The notes: generated by a model from the letters alone, not told the origin. Numbered from the stretch's first letter, positions 1 through 8,667 are shown. The stretch: DNA of 64,000 bases from Flavobacterium gyeonganense (GCF_029625295.1 NZ_CP121112.1:2356001-2420000), one strand, 5' to 3'. Numbers and translations are program-made.

Positions 1-25
1 TACAATTGAATTTTGCCGTTAGAGA

Positions 26-83
26 CAAAAGTAAATTTAGCGTTATTTTTTAGGATTTTCATAATTATAAGTCGCTAAATTTG
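26..83. promoter_or_regulatory. Divergent promoter region with inverted repeat
   Basis: TAAATTTG at 76-83 matches the Bacteroidota -7 consensus TAnnTTTG on the plus strand, about 40 bp before the phosphodiesterase gene. CAAAAGTA at 26-33 is the same consensus (TACTTTTG) on the minus strand and would serve a gene left of the window. An inverted repeat, AAATTTAGCG (33-42) and CGCTAAATTT (73-82), overlaps both -7 boxes. I see no good -33 TTG at the usual distance for the plus-strand box. Confidence 0.4.
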
Positions 84-123
84 TCTTAATTGATGAAATT
101 TGTAATCATAAAAAATGTTAGGT

Positions 124-1083
124 ATGAAAATTATAAAAATGCTTTGGGCTTGTTTGGTTTTAATAACAATCAATTCTTTTTCCCAGAAAGTTCAGAAAGC
201 AGCTTTTCAGGTTGTTCCTTTGGGAGTTATGGGTGGAATTGATGAAAAAAACCTTTCTGCCTATTTATTGGCACCTTCTAATACCAAAGATTACATTTGT
301 CTGGATGCGGGAATCATTAATTCAGGAATAGAAAAAGCTATTGAAAATAAAGTATTCAAAGTTCCAACAAGCGAAGTTTTACGAAAATATATTAAAGGTT
401 ATTTGATTTCACACGCTCATTTGGATCATGTTTCGGGTTTGATAATTAACTCACCGGCAGATTCATCAAAAACGGTTTATGCTACAAAAAAATGTATGGA
501 AATGATGGAAAACCATTATTTTAATGATCAGACCTGGGCTAATTTTGGCGATGAAGGACCCGGTTTTCATATCAAGCGTTATCATTTTCAGACTTTAAAT
601 ATTGGTGAAGAAACTCCGATTGCGAATACAGCCATGACGGTAAAATCTTTTCCGTTAAGCCATGTAAACCCTTACGAAAGCAATGCTTTTTTAATTAGAA
701 ATAATGATGATTATGTTTTGTATCTTGGAGATACAGGCCCGGATGCAGTAGAAAAAAGCAGTAATTTAAAGGAGTTATGGACAGCGGTTGCACCATTAAT
801 TCAGAATAAACAATTAAAAGGCATTTGTATAGAAGTTTCTTTCCCAAACGAGCAGCCGGATCAGTTTTTATTTGGACATCTGACACCAAAATATTTGATG
901 GATGAACTTCATGAATTAGAGAAATTAGCCGGAAAAAATTCTTTAAACGGATTTAAAATAATAATTATGCATTTGAAACCACCTGCAAAAAATATTGTAA
1001 AAATTAAAGAACAGTTGAAAACACAGAATGATTTGGGATTGAAATTTATCTTTCCGGAACAAGGAAAAAGTTTTGAATTGTAA
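124..1083 (+). CDS. Secreted class II 3',5'-cyclic-nucleotide phosphodiesterase (MBL fold)
   Basis: The protein is about 319 residues and resembles class II cyclic-nucleotide phosphodiesterases (PDEase II / CpdP type), which hydrolyse cAMP or cGMP using a metallo-beta-lactamase fold. The metal-binding motif HAHLDHVSG lies near residues 97-105, followed by a later LSHVNPYESNAF histidine, YLGDTGPD and GHLTPKYLMDEL, all typical of this family. A hydrophobic signal peptide ending in ...INSFSQ suggests export to the periplasm. An ATG at 115 is also in frame (MLGMKII), but starting at 124 gives a cleaner signal peptide. It is a single gene that converges on the suf operon across a shared terminator. 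The substrate is inferred from the family. Confidence 0.8.
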   Translation: MKIIKMLWACLVLITINSFSQKVQKAAFQVVPLGVMGGIDEKNLSAYLLAPSNTKDYICLDAGIINSGIEKAIENKVFKVPTSEVLRKYIKGYLISHAHLDHVSGLIINSPADSSKTVYATKKCMEMMENHYFNDQTWANFGDEGPGFHIKRYHFQTLNIGEETPIANTAMTVKSFPLSHVNPYESNAFLIRNNDDYVLYLGDTGPDAVEKSSNLKELWTAVAPLIQNKQLKGICIEVSFPNEQPDQFLFGHLTPKYLMDELHELEKLAGKNSLNGFKIIIMHLKPPAKNIVKIKEQLKTQNDLGLKFIFPEQGKSFEL

Positions 1084-1096
1084 TAAATCAAAGCGT

Positions 1097-1135
1097 AAAA
1101 AAACCGACAACTATTTAGTGTGTTGTCGGTTTTTA
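1097..1135. terminator. Bidirectional rho-independent terminator
   Basis: ACCGACAAC (1103-1111) pairs with GTTGTCGGT (1122-1130). An A tract lies on the left and a T tract on the right, so the hairpin can end both the phosphodiesterase transcript (plus) and the suf operon (minus). Confidence 0.8.
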
Positions 1136-1157
1136 TGCTTTTGAAATTATAATATTT

Positions 1158-2474
1158 TTACAAATCAAATCCTAAATTCACACCTAATTTTGTAGCAATG
1201 ATTTTAGTAATTCGTTGTTTTAATTCCGGTATTTTGATGCTTTCGATTACGGCATTTGAGAATGCGTACATCAATAAAGCTTTCGCTTCTTTTTTCGGGA
1301 TTCCGCGAGACTGCATATAAAACATTGCGGTTTCATCAAGCTGACCGATAGTACATCCGTGAGAACATTTTACGTCATCAGCAAAAATTTCTAACTGCGG
1401 TTTTGCATTGATAGTTGCTTTGTCACTCAATAAAATATTATTGCTTTTTTGGAAGGCATTGGTTTTTTGAGCTTCTCTGTCAACTAAAATTTTTCCATTG
1501 AAAACTCCTGTCGAACGATCAGAGAAAATTCCTTTATAATCCTGGAAACTCTCGCAGTTTGGTTGTGCGTGGTTTACCAAAGTATAATGATCTACGTGTT
1601 GCTTGTCATTCAGGATAGAAATTCCGTTTAGCGTACTGGTTAATCTTTCTCCGAAATGGTAAAAGTTTAAGTTGTTACGTGTAATGTTTCCTCCAAATGA
1701 GAAAGTGTGAACGTAAGCGTGACTTTCCTGCTGTTGCGAAACATAAGTGTTATCCACTAAATTCGCTTCGCTATTATCATTTTGAATTTTGTAATAATCG
1801 ACAATCGCACGTTTTTGAGCAAAAATCTCCGTAACAGAATTCGTTAAAACCGGATTTTCATTCAGGCTTTGGTGACGCTCAATAATCTGAACATGTGAAT
1901 TTTCACCCACAATAATCAAATTTCTTGGCTGAACCATTAAAGCGGCTTCATTTCCTGTTGAGAAATACATAATCTCAATTGGTTTGTCGGCCACTTTTTT
2001 CTGTGGAATATTGATAAACGCACCCTCAATTGCAAAAGCAGTATTCAATGAAGTCAAACTATCATCTTTACTTGCAATTTGGTTGAAGTACGTATCAATA
2101 ACCATTTTATATTTTGGTTTGGTCAATGCCGATGACATCAAACAAACATCGATTCCGTCATGCGTAGTAGAAGACAAATGCGAACTAAAAACACCATCAA
2201 TAAAAACTAATTTATAAGTGTCAATTTCGTGTAAAAAGTATTTTTTTACCTGATTAAATTCGATTGCATTTTCCTGCTTTGGAAAAACCGTAAAGTCATT
2301 TTTTAAGATGGCATTTAACGATGTATATTTCCAGGCTTCTTCTTTTTTGGTTGGAAAACCTTTATTTTCGAAGTTTTTTATAGCATTTGTACGGATGTCA
2401 TGCAAGTCTGAATGCACATCAACACGCTCTTCAAAAGCCATAAAAGACGATACTAATTTTTCTTTTAAATCCAT
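1158..2474 (-). CDS. sufD: Fe-S cluster assembly protein SufD
   Basis: The protein is 438 residues. It contains the SufB/SufD beta-helix core and the C-terminal family signature (CSHGCTIGQLDETAMFYMQSRGIPKKEA). The N-terminal segment NKGFPTKKEEAWKYTSL is typical of flavobacterial SufD. SufD forms the SufBC2D scaffold with SufB and the ATPase SufC, on which Fe-S clusters are built in the cytosol. It is the last gene of the suf cluster here and ends at a shared terminator. The usual partners sufS and sufE are not downstream. Between it and sufC lies an unrelated four-helix-bundle gene bordered by short repeats. Confidence 0.93.
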   Translation of the reverse strand: MDLKEKLVSSFMAFEERVDVHSDLHDIRTNAIKNFENKGFPTKKEEAWKYTSLNAILKNDFTVFPKQENAIEFNQVKKYFLHEIDTYKLVFIDGVFSSHLSSTTHDGIDVCLMSSALTKPKYKMVIDTYFNQIASKDDSLTSLNTAFAIEGAFINIPQKKVADKPIEIMYFSTGNEAALMVQPRNLIIVGENSHVQIIERHQSLNENPVLTNSVTEIFAQKRAIVDYYKIQNDNSEANLVDNTYVSQQQESHAYVHTFSFGGNITRNNLNFYHFGERLTSTLNGISILNDKQHVDHYTLVNHAQPNCESFQDYKGIFSDRSTGVFNGKILVDREAQKTNAFQKSNNILLSDKATINAKPQLEIFADDVKCSHGCTIGQLDETAMFYMQSRGIPKKEAKALLMYAFSNAVIESIKIPELKQRITKIIATKLGVNLGFDL

Positions 2475-2498
2475 TGTTCTTTTGTTTCCTTCGGAGTT

Positions 2499-2521
2499 TC
2501 AGGTTTCAAGTTTCAGGTTTT
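2499..2521. repeat. Intergenic TTTCAGGTTTCAAG-type repeat
   Basis: Tandem imperfect copies of GTTTCAGGTTTCAAG lie in the gap between the four-helix-bundle gene and sufD. The inverted form (AACTTGAAAC...CCTGAAAC) lies on the other side of that gene at 3012-3043. Related units occur at 3805-3835, 3920-3935, 32180-32242 and 57142-57156. Confidence 0.6.
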
Positions 2522-2577
2522 TGCTGGAACTTATTCCTTTGGATCCTTTTGTTTCTGGTTTAATGTTTCAAAGTTTA

Positions 2578-2967
2578 TTATTGAAACTTATTTCCTTTGA
2601 AATCTTTTTTATTTAGATAAGTGATAAAGTTTTTTATTTTACCGCTTAAATTTTCATAATCCTTTTTTAAAGCTTCGAATTTTTCTTCTGAAATATATTC
2701 AAAATCAAATACCCGATATAATTGAGATCTTGTTTCTCCGGCTGAACCTTTTGCGATAGATAAAAATTGTCGAAATTCTAAATTTCCATCTCTTTCAAAT
2801 CCTTCAGCAATGTTATCCATTACTGACCCCGAAGAATCTTTTATTTGATTTTTAAATCTGAGATCTGATCTTAACTCTGTATCAACTGCAATAAGATGAA
2901 TTTCTTTTGCTAATCGTCGAGCTTCTTTCCAAATTTCTAAATCTTCAAATCTATTAATTGTTGCCAT
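2578..2967 (-). CDS. Four-helix bundle protein (23S rRNA intervening-sequence protein family)
   Basis: The protein is 129 residues and resembles the IVP/four-helix-bundle family first noted in 23S rRNA intervening sequences. Family hallmarks visible here are [17 protein letters not shown] near the start, [24 protein letters not shown] in the middle, and an [20 protein letters not shown] segment. The biochemical role of the family is not established. It sits inside the suf operon between sufC and sufD on the same strand. TATATTTG, a -7-like box on the minus strand, lies just upstream at 2998-3005, and inverted TTTCA-type repeats flank it. This suggests insertion of a self-contained unit into an ancestral sufC-sufD junction. 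Confidence 0.85.
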   Translation of the reverse strand: MATINRFEDLEIWKEARRLAKEIHLIAVDTELRSDLRFKNQIKDSSGSVMDNIAEGFERDGNLEFRQFLSIAKGSAGETRSQLYRVFDFEYISEEKFEALKKDYENLSGKIKNFITYLNKKDFKGNKFQ

Positions 2968-2997
2968 TTCTATTTTTTATTTTTAAGTTAAAACTTA

Positions 2998-3005
2998 CAA
3001 ATATA
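2998..3005 (-). promoter_or_regulatory. -7 element upstream of the four-helix-bundle gene
   Basis: CAAATATA on the plus strand reads TATATTTG on the minus strand, a perfect TAnnTTTG match 30 bp before the start codon. No TTG at the expected -33 distance is visible, so activity is uncertain. Confidence 0.4.
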
Positions 3006-3011
3006 GTTTGT

Positions 3012-3043
3012 AACTTGAAACTAAAAAACATGAAACCTGAAAC
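3012..3043. repeat. Intergenic AACTTGAAAC/CCTGAAAC repeat
   Basis: Two related units, TAACTTGAAAC and CATGAAACCTGAAAC, are the inverted counterpart of the repeat at 2499-2521. Together they bracket the four-helix-bundle gene inserted in the suf operon. Confidence 0.55.
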
Positions 3044-3046
3044 AAA

Positions 3047-3792
3047 TTAATTCTCTGCTTTGATCCAGTCGTATCCTTTTTCTTCTAATTCGTAAGCTAA
3101 TTCTTTTCCGCCAGATTTTACGATTCTTCCGTTGTAAAGAACGTGAACGAAATCCGGAACGATATAATCTAACAAACGTTGGTAGTGTGTGATAACGATG
3201 ATTGCGTTTTTCTCACTTTTAAGTTTGTTTACACCATTTGCAACAATTCTTAATGCATCGATATCAAGACCAGAATCGGTTTCGTCAAGGATAGCTAATT
3301 TTGGCTCTAACATTGCCATTTGGAAAATCTCATTTCTTTTTTCTCTCCTCCGGAAAAACCTTCATTTAAAGAACGAGATAAAAATTTACGATCGATTTCT
3401 AATAATTCAGATTTCTCACGAATCACTTTCAACATTTCGTTTGCCGGCATTTCTTCCTGACCGTTTGCTTTGCGAGTTTCGTTGATGGCAGTTTTCATAA
3501 AGTTAGTTACGCTAACTCCAGGAATTTCTACCGGATATTGAAAAGAAAGGAAAACACCTTTATGTGCTCTTTCTTCAGGAGCTAAATCAGCAAGATCTTC
3601 TCCGTCAAGAATTACCTCTCCGTCTGTAACTTCATAGTTTTCGTTTCCTGCGATAACAGCAGAAAGTGTACTTTTTCCAGAACCGTTTGGTCCCATTATC
3701 GCGTGAACTTCTCCAGCTTTAACTTCTATATTAATTCCCTTAAGGATTTCTTTATCACCAATTGAGGCGTGAAGGTTTTTTATTGATAACAT
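3047..3792 (-). pseudogene. sufC: Fe-S assembly ATPase SufC, frameshifted
   Basis: Two overlapping reading frames together encode a full SufC ABC-type ATPase. The upstream part (from the ATG at 3792) has Walker A GPNGSGKST near residues 34-42, runs through [11 protein letters not shown], then enters a short wrong-frame tail. The downstream frame resumes with [19 protein letters not shown] (Walker B and D loop) and [13 protein letters not shown] to the stop at 3047. The break is at an A run on the coding strand (six Ts at 3337-3342 on the plus strand). One extra A restores the family sequence [15 protein letters not shown]. SufC powers the SufBCD scaffold and is normally indispensable where Suf is the only system, so a sequencing indel or a recoding event should be considered before calling the gene dead. 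An in-frame TTG at 3822 lies in repeat DNA and is not used. Confidence 0.88.
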
Positions 3793-3804
3793 CTTTTTTT
3801 TGTT

Positions 3805-3835
3805 TAAAGTTTCAAGTTTCAAGTTTTCAGTTCTG
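3805..3835. repeat. Intergenic AAGTTTCAAG repeat upstream of sufC
   Basis: AAAGTTTCAAGTTTCAAG-type sequence lies in the sufB-sufC gap. A looser inverted partner (AACCTGAAACCTGAGAC) lies at 3920-3940 just downstream of the sufB stop. They belong to the same short repeat family as the elements around the four-helix-bundle gene. Confidence 0.5.
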
Positions 3836-3945
3836 CTGAAAAACTAAACTTTGAAAAATCTTTTTATTTTAATTGATATAAAATTCTTTTTTAATGGTTG
3901 TAAAGCATAAATTTTCAGATTAAAAACCTGAAACCTGAGACTTTT

Positions 3946-5394
3946 TTAACCTACAGATCCTTCTAAAGAAATCTCCAATAATTTCTGAGCTTCAACAGCA
4001 AATTCCATAGGAAGTTTGTTCAATACATCTTTACTGAAACCGTTTACAATTAAGGCAATCGCTTTTTCAGTCGGAATACCTCTTTGGTTGCAATAAAAGA
4101 CCTGATCTTCTCCAATTTTACTTGTAGTGGCTTCGTGCTCGATTTTTGCTGATGGATTTTTACTTTCGATATAAGGGAAAGTATGCGCACCACAATTGTT
4201 ACCCATTAATAACGAGTCACACTGAGAAAAATTTCTTGCATTCTCTGCTCTTGGAGAGATTTGCACTAAACCACGGTAGCTGTTTTGTGATTTTCCAGCT
4301 GAAATACCTTTAGAAATAATAGTCGATTTAGTGTTTTTCCCTAAATGGATCATTTTTGTTCCGGTATCAGCCTGTTGGTAATTATTGGTAACAGCAATTG
4401 AATAAAATTCTCCTACCGAATTATCTCCTTTAAGTACACAAGAAGGATATTTCCAGGTTACAGCAGAACCTGTTTCAACCTGCGTCCAGGAAATTTTAGC
4501 GTTTGTTTCGCATAAACCTCTTTTGGTTACGAAGTTGTAAACTCCACCTTTTCCTTCTTTATTTCCAGGGAACCAGTTTTGAACTGTCGAATATTTGATT
4601 TCAGCATCATCCAAAGCGATTAATTCAACTACAGCAGCGTGTAATTGATTTTCGTCACGGCTTGGTGCTGTACATCCTTCAAGATAAGAAACGTAACTTC
4701 CTTCGTCAGCAATAACTAAAGTTCTTTCGAATTGTCCGGTTCCTGCCTGATTGATTCTGAAATAAGTTGAAAGTTCCATTGGGCAACGAACACCTTTTGG
4801 AATATAACAGAAACTTCCATCAGAGAAAACTGCTGAGTTTAATGCTGCGTAGAAGTTGTCTTTCTGAGGAACGACAGTACCTAAATATTTTTTAACTAAT
4901 TCCGGATGTTCTTTGATAGCTTCAGAAATCGGGCAGAAAATAATTCCTTTTTCTCCAAGTGTTTTTTTGAAAGTCGTTGCAACAGAAACAGAATCGACAA
5001 CAATATCCATAGCGACATTGTTCATCATTTTTTGTTCGTCTACAGAGATTCCTAACTTTTTGTACATTTCTAAAAGTTCAGGATCTACGTCATCTAAAGT
5101 TTTGTTTGGATCAACTTGTTTTGGAGCTGAGTAGTAAGAAATGGCCTGAAAGTCTGGCTTTTCATAACGAACATTTGCCCATTCCGGCTCGATCATTTCT
5201 TTCCAGGCACGGAAAGCCTCGATGCGCCATTCGGTCATCCATTCCGGTTCTTCTTTTTTAAGAGAAATAGCTCTTACAATTTCTTCGTTTAGACCAATAG
5301 GAAATGTTTCAGATTCTATATTGGTATAAAATCCGTACTCATATTCTTTGGTTTCCAGTTCGATTTTTAAATCGTCTTCGGTGTATTTGCTCAT
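3946..5394 (-). CDS. sufB: Fe-S cluster assembly protein SufB
   Basis: The protein is about 482 residues from the ATG at 5394 ([13 protein letters not shown]). A further in-frame TTG upstream is less likely to be the start. SufB is the scaffold subunit of SufBC2D. The conserved blocks are present: the [20 protein letters not shown] region, [23 protein letters not shown], the core with [27 protein letters not shown], and the C-terminal [21 protein letters not shown]. It lies 94 bp after the sufA-like gene and about 150 bp before sufC, a gap containing short TTTCAAG repeats. It is expected to be co-transcribed with them. Confidence 0.95.
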   Translation of the reverse strand: MSKYTEDDLKIELETKEYEYGFYTNIESETFPIGLNEEIVRAISLKKEEPEWMTEWRIEAFRAWKEMIEPEWANVRYEKPDFQAISYYSAPKQVDPNKTLDDVDPELLEMYKKLGISVDEQKMMNNVAMDIVVDSVSVATTFKKTLGEKGIIFCPISEAIKEHPELVKKYLGTVVPQKDNFYAALNSAVFSDGSFCYIPKGVRCPMELSTYFRINQAGTGQFERTLVIADEGSYVSYLEGCTAPSRDENQLHAAVVELIALDDAEIKYSTVQNWFPGNKEGKGGVYNFVTKRGLCETNAKISWTQVETGSAVTWKYPSCVLKGDNSVGEFYSIAVTNNYQQADTGTKMIHLGKNTKSTIISKGISAGKSQNSYRGLVQISPRAENARNFSQCDSLLMGNNCGAHTFPYIESKNPSAKIEHEATTSKIGEDQVFYCNQRGIPTEKAIALIVNGFSKDVLNKLPMEFAVEAQKLLEISLEGSVG

Positions 5395-5488
5395 TGTTTT
5401 TTTATTGAAAGATTTCAAAATAGAAGGATTTAAATATTTAAAACCACTTCTGTAATTAAATCTTTAAATTTTGCAATTGTTTAATTGT

Positions 5489-5818
5489 TTATAGCGAAAA
5501 TGATTCACCGCATCCGCAGGTTCTGCTTGCGTTTGGGTTGTTGAAAACAAATCCTTTTCCGTTTAATCCGCCAGAGAATTCTAAAATTGTTCCGGCTAAA
5601 TAAAGAAATGATTTTTTTTCAACGGCTATTTGTATATCATTGTCTACGAATATTTTATCGTCATCTCCTTTGGTTTTGTCGAATTTTAAATCATAAGACA
5701 AACCAGAGCATCCACCGCTTTTTACTCCTACACGTACATAGTCATGTGCGGCATCAAAACCATCATCAGTCATTAGGTCGATGATTTTCTTTTTGGCTGT
5801 ATCAGAAACTTTTATCAT
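5489..5818 (-). CDS. HesB/IscA/SufA-family iron-sulfur assembly protein
   Basis: The protein is 109 residues, the usual length for A-type Fe-S carrier proteins, which receive clusters from the SufBCD scaffold and pass them to apo-proteins. The three ligand cysteines are present: C37 in GGCSGLSY, and C101 and C103 in the C-terminal CGCGESF. It is the first gene of the suf cluster on the minus strand, followed by sufB. A good -7 box lies about 100 bp upstream. SufA and IscA cannot be told apart by sequence alone; the context favours SufA. Confidence 0.93.
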   Translation of the reverse strand: MIKVSDTAKKKIIDLMTDDGFDAAHDYVRVGVKSGGCSGLSYDLKFDKTKGDDDKIFVDNDIQIAVEKKSFLYLAGTILEFSGGLNGKGFVFNNPNASRTCGCGESFSL

Positions 5819-5917
5819 TTTTTATAGTATTTATCTTTTTCAACATTCCTTTTAAAAATAGTAATGAAATTATTACAATTAAAGTACTGTATGTCAATGT
5901 TGAAATGAAATTATCTG

Positions 5918-5925
5918 CAAAGATA
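5918..5925 (-). promoter_or_regulatory. Probable suf operon promoter (-7 element)
   Basis: CAAAGATA on the plus strand is TATCTTTG on the minus strand, a perfect TAnnTTTG match about 100 bp before the sufA-like start. A clear -33 TTG is not seen at 17-23 bp. Confidence 0.45.
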
Positions 5926-6343
5926 CGACTTAAAAACCTTTTTCCATAACGGTTCACATTATTATAACAAATGTTAAAATAGATATAAGTTATTTTGAGT
6001 TTTTTATTTTAAAATTTATAAGAATGGAACTAAAGATTTTTGACTGAATATATTTCTATAAGTTTAATAGTGTAGTTGAAATAAATAAAATTTAAAAACG
6101 GATAATAAATAAAAACCTTTCCTGAATATTTATTTATAAAATAACTAAAACCATCATTGCTATTGCTTCTCGCAAGTCACGGTTGTCTTCAAAAAAGTCA
6201 ATTCTTTTTTTTATTTTGATATCAATTCCTAATCTAACAATATTAAAAACAATAAAACACTTCTAAAATAAGCAAGTAAGCGTAGTAAAATAAAAACCAA
6301 ACCACTAAATTGCATTTGAATTCGAAATTTTAAAAAGCAAAAA
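5926..6343. other. Non-coding gap upstream of the suf operon and MBL gene
   Basis: AT-rich sequence between the divergent suf operon and the MBL hydrolase gene. I see no convincing gene. A stop-free stretch of about 40 codons on the minus strand (about 6134-6263) has no usable start and is treated as chance or a remnant. No clean TAnnTTTG box precedes the MBL gene. Confidence 0.5.
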
Positions 6344-7201
6344 ATGAAACTTTATCCCATAGAATCAGGAAATTTTAAATTAGACGGAGGTGCCATGTTT
6401 GGCGTTGTGCCAAAAATAATCTGGAATAAAACCAACCCTGCAGATGCCAATAACCTTATTGATATTGCCGCACGCTGCCTGCTTATCGAAGATGGAAACC
6501 GCCTGATTTTAATTGATACCGGAATGGGAGATAAGCAGTCAGAGAAATTCTTTGGCTATTATTCGCTTTGGGGTTCACATTCTTTGGATAATTCTTTAGC
6601 AAAATATGGTTTTCACAGAGATGATATTACCGATGTTTTTATGACGCATCTGCATTTTGATCATTGTGGGGGGAGCGTAAAATGGAATTCAGATAAAACA
6701 GGATATGAACCTGCTTTTAGAAATGCAGGATACTGGACAAATAAAAATCATTGGGAATGGGCAATAAAACCAAACGCGCGCGAAAAAGCCTCTTTTTTAA
6801 CAGAGAATATTTTGCCCATGCAGGAAAGCGGTCAGTTGAATTTTATTGAAAGACCGGAAAGTGATTTCGGTTTCTCAAAAGAATTAGGTTTTGATATTTA
6901 CTACGTTGATGGTCACACCGAAAAACAAATGATTCCACATATACAATACAAGGATAAAACTATAGTTTTTTGTGCCGATTTATTGGCTACAGCAGGACAC
7001 ATTCCGCTCCCGTATGTTATGGGATATGACACGCGTCCTTTATTGACAATGCCGGAGAAATCAAAAATGTTAAATGCTGCTGCAGATCATAATCATTATC
7101 TATTTCTTGAACACGATGCTCATAACCAAATTATAACAGTTGAACATACTGAAAAAGGAGTTCGGCTAAAAGAAATTTTTACCTGTGAGGATATCTTATA
7201 A
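6344..7201 (+). CDS. MBL-fold metallo-hydrolase
   Basis: The protein is 285 residues, has no signal peptide and is probably cytosolic. The zinc-binding motif THLHFDHCGG gives H102, H104, D106 and H107. Later metal or active-site positions appear in DGHTEKQM, VFCADLLATAGHIPLPYVMGYDT and LEHDAHN. The overall arrangement resembles the lactonase-like branch of the metallo-beta-lactamase superfamily, with a deep loop between the first motif and the DGHT histidine. The substrate cannot be deduced; acyl-homoserine lactonase activity would only be a guess. It is a single gene ending at a hairpin shared with the convergent LRR gene. Confidence 0.8.
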   Translation: MKLYPIESGNFKLDGGAMFGVVPKIIWNKTNPADANNLIDIAARCLLIEDGNRLILIDTGMGDKQSEKFFGYYSLWGSHSLDNSLAKYGFHRDDITDVFMTHLHFDHCGGSVKWNSDKTGYEPAFRNAGYWTNKNHWEWAIKPNAREKASFLTENILPMQESGQLNFIERPESDFGFSKELGFDIYYVDGHTEKQMIPHIQYKDKTIVFCADLLATAGHIPLPYVMGYDTRPLLTMPEKSKMLNAAADHNHYLFLEHDAHNQIITVEHTEKGVRLKEIFTCEDIL

Positions 7202-7206
7202 AAATT

Positions 7207-7240
7207 AAAACCATATTTCAGTCATTAGAAATATGGTTTT
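7207..7240. terminator. Convergent rho-independent terminator
   Basis: AAAACCATATTTC (7207-7219) pairs with GAAATATGGTTTT (7228-7240), with A/T tracts on both sides. It separates the MBL gene (plus) and the LRR gene (minus). Confidence 0.8.
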
Positions 7241-7262
7241 AATTTTATAATGGGTTTCTGTT

Positions 7263-8633
7263 TTATTGGACTAGAATTTTTTTAACAATAGTTGCTCCTT
7301 CATTTTCTAAATAAATGTAATAAATACCATTTTGTAATCCTGCTAAATTAATATTATTATTAGTGTTGTTTTTAGTAAACTTAGTTGTTGTAATTAGTTT
7401 TCCCAATGCATCATATACAGTTGCTTTTTCAAGAGGACTATTGTCAATGTGCAGTTCTCCTTTTACTGGGTTGGGATAAACAGCTATTTTTTCAAAACCT
7501 GCTTCTAATAGTCCTAATGTTGGACAAGTTAGGTTGTAAGTTGCTGCTGCATCTTTATACGTACTCCAGTTAGCATTTGAATAAGAAACATCGTCTACCT
7601 GAATACAATTTAAATTAGAATTGGATTTACAATTCATGTTTGTTAAAATAGTATTATTTCCGTTTTTTAAATTAAGACTTGCTAATTGGTTAGAATAGCA
7701 ATGTAAATATGCTAAAGCTGCGTTTTTAGAAAGATCTAATGTAGTCAATGAATTAGAGTGGCAATCTAAACTTTTCAAAGCGATGTTTTTAGAAAGATCT
7801 AATGTCGTCAACGAACCGGAATAGCAATATAAAAGTTGAAGCGCAGTATTCATAGAAAGATCTAATGTCGTTAATGGACAGGACATACACTGTAAATATA
7901 CCAAACCAGTGTTTTTAGAAATATCTAACGATGCTAATGGGTTTGAATAGCAGGTTAATTGTATCAAAGCGATATTTTTAGAAAGATCTAATGTTACTAA
8001 TTGGTTATTAAAGCAAATTAAAACTTCTAAAGTGGTATTTTCAGATGTATTTAATGTTGCGAATTGATTATTATCGCACGTTAAATTTTTCAAAGTGATA
8101 TTTTTAGTAATGTCTAATGTAGTCAATAAGTTATAACTACAAATTAAATCTGTCAAAGCGGTATTTTCAGAAAGATTTAATGTTGTCAATGAATTAGAAT
8201 GACAATCTAAATTCTCTAAAGCGGTATTTTTAGAAAGATTTAATGATGTTAATTGGTTTGATCTGCAATACAAATATTTTAAAGCTGTATTGTTAGAAAG
8301 ATCTAATGTCGTCAATGCGTTATAATGGCAATATAGATATTTTAAAGCAGTATTTTTAGAAAGATCTAATGTTGGTAACTGGTTATTATTGCAAATTAAG
8401 TTTGTTAAAGACACGAAATCCTGAATACCCGTCAAGTCAGTAATAGAACTATTTGAAATATCAATAGAACTTAATTTGTCAATGTTATCTGTTAGTACCT
8501 GATGATCAGGGCTACCGGAATCAATACCAAGAGCAATTAGTTTATTTTCAAAATTAATATCCGGGATATTAGTATATTGAGCGAAAGAAGATAAACTTAT
8601 TACAAAAAAGAAAGAGAGTAATTTTATTTTCAT
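7263..8633 (-). CDS. Secreted leucine-rich-repeat protein with T9SS sorting domain
   Basis: The protein is 456 residues. A signal peptide (MKIKLLSFFFVISLSSFAQ) is followed by a capping region (NIPDINFENKLIALGID) and then about eleven 21-residue repeats from about residue 89 to 319. Their pattern is LDLSKNTALxxLxCxxNxLTT, with a conserved cysteine in nearly every copy. The C-terminal 75 residues (VYPNPVKGELHID...GIYYIYLENEG...KKILVQ) form a type A T9SS sorting domain, so the protein should be exported through the type IX system and anchored or released at the surface. It is a paralogue of the next gene. LRR proteins of this type usually bind proteins or carbohydrates; no ligand can be named. 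Confidence 0.88.
   Translation of the reverse strand: MKIKLLSFFFVISLSSFAQYTNIPDINFENKLIALGIDSGSPDHQVLTDNIDKLSSIDISNSSITDLTGIQDFVSLTNLICNNNQLPTLDLSKNTALKYLYCHYNALTTLDLSNNTALKYLYCRSNQLTSLNLSKNTALENLDCHSNSLTTLNLSENTALTDLICSYNLLTTLDITKNITLKNLTCDNNQFATLNTSENTTLEVLICFNNQLVTLDLSKNIALIQLTCYSNPLASLDISKNTGLVYLQCMSCPLTTLDLSMNTALQLLYCYSGSLTTLDLSKNIALKSLDCHSNSLTTLDLSKNAALAYLHCYSNQLASLNLKNGNNTILTNMNCKSNSNLNCIQVDDVSYSNANWSTYKDAAATYNLTCPTLGLLEAGFEKIAVYPNPVKGELHIDNSPLEKATVYDALGKLITTTKFTKNNTNNNINLAGLQNGIYYIYLENEGATIVKKILVQ
7677..8369 (-). repeat. 63-bp tandem coding repeats (LRR units)
   Basis: About eleven in-frame 63-bp units encode the 21-residue LRRs. The unit boundary GAAAGATCTAATGT recurs on the plus strand. 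High similarity between neighbouring units points to copy-number change by slippage or recombination. Confidence 0.8.
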
Positions 8634-8659
8634 AGGTTAAAATATTTTTTTAGGTGATA

Positions 8660-8667
8660 CAAATGTA
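8660..8667 (-). promoter_or_regulatory. -7 element of the LRR gene
   Basis: CAAATGTA on the plus strand reads TACATTTG on the minus strand, a TAnnTTTG match 27 bp before the start codon. No clear -33 TTG. Confidence 0.4.

Noticed and set aside
6134..6263. Stop-free stretch of about 40 codons on the minus strand upstream of the MBL gene
   Set aside because: It has no start codon upstream of its last residues, a stop directly before it, and no recognisable domain; best seen as chance or an unrecognisable remnant.
7677..8369. 63-bp repeats as a CRISPR-like array
   Set aside because: The units are contiguous, in frame and encode LRRs; there are no spacers.
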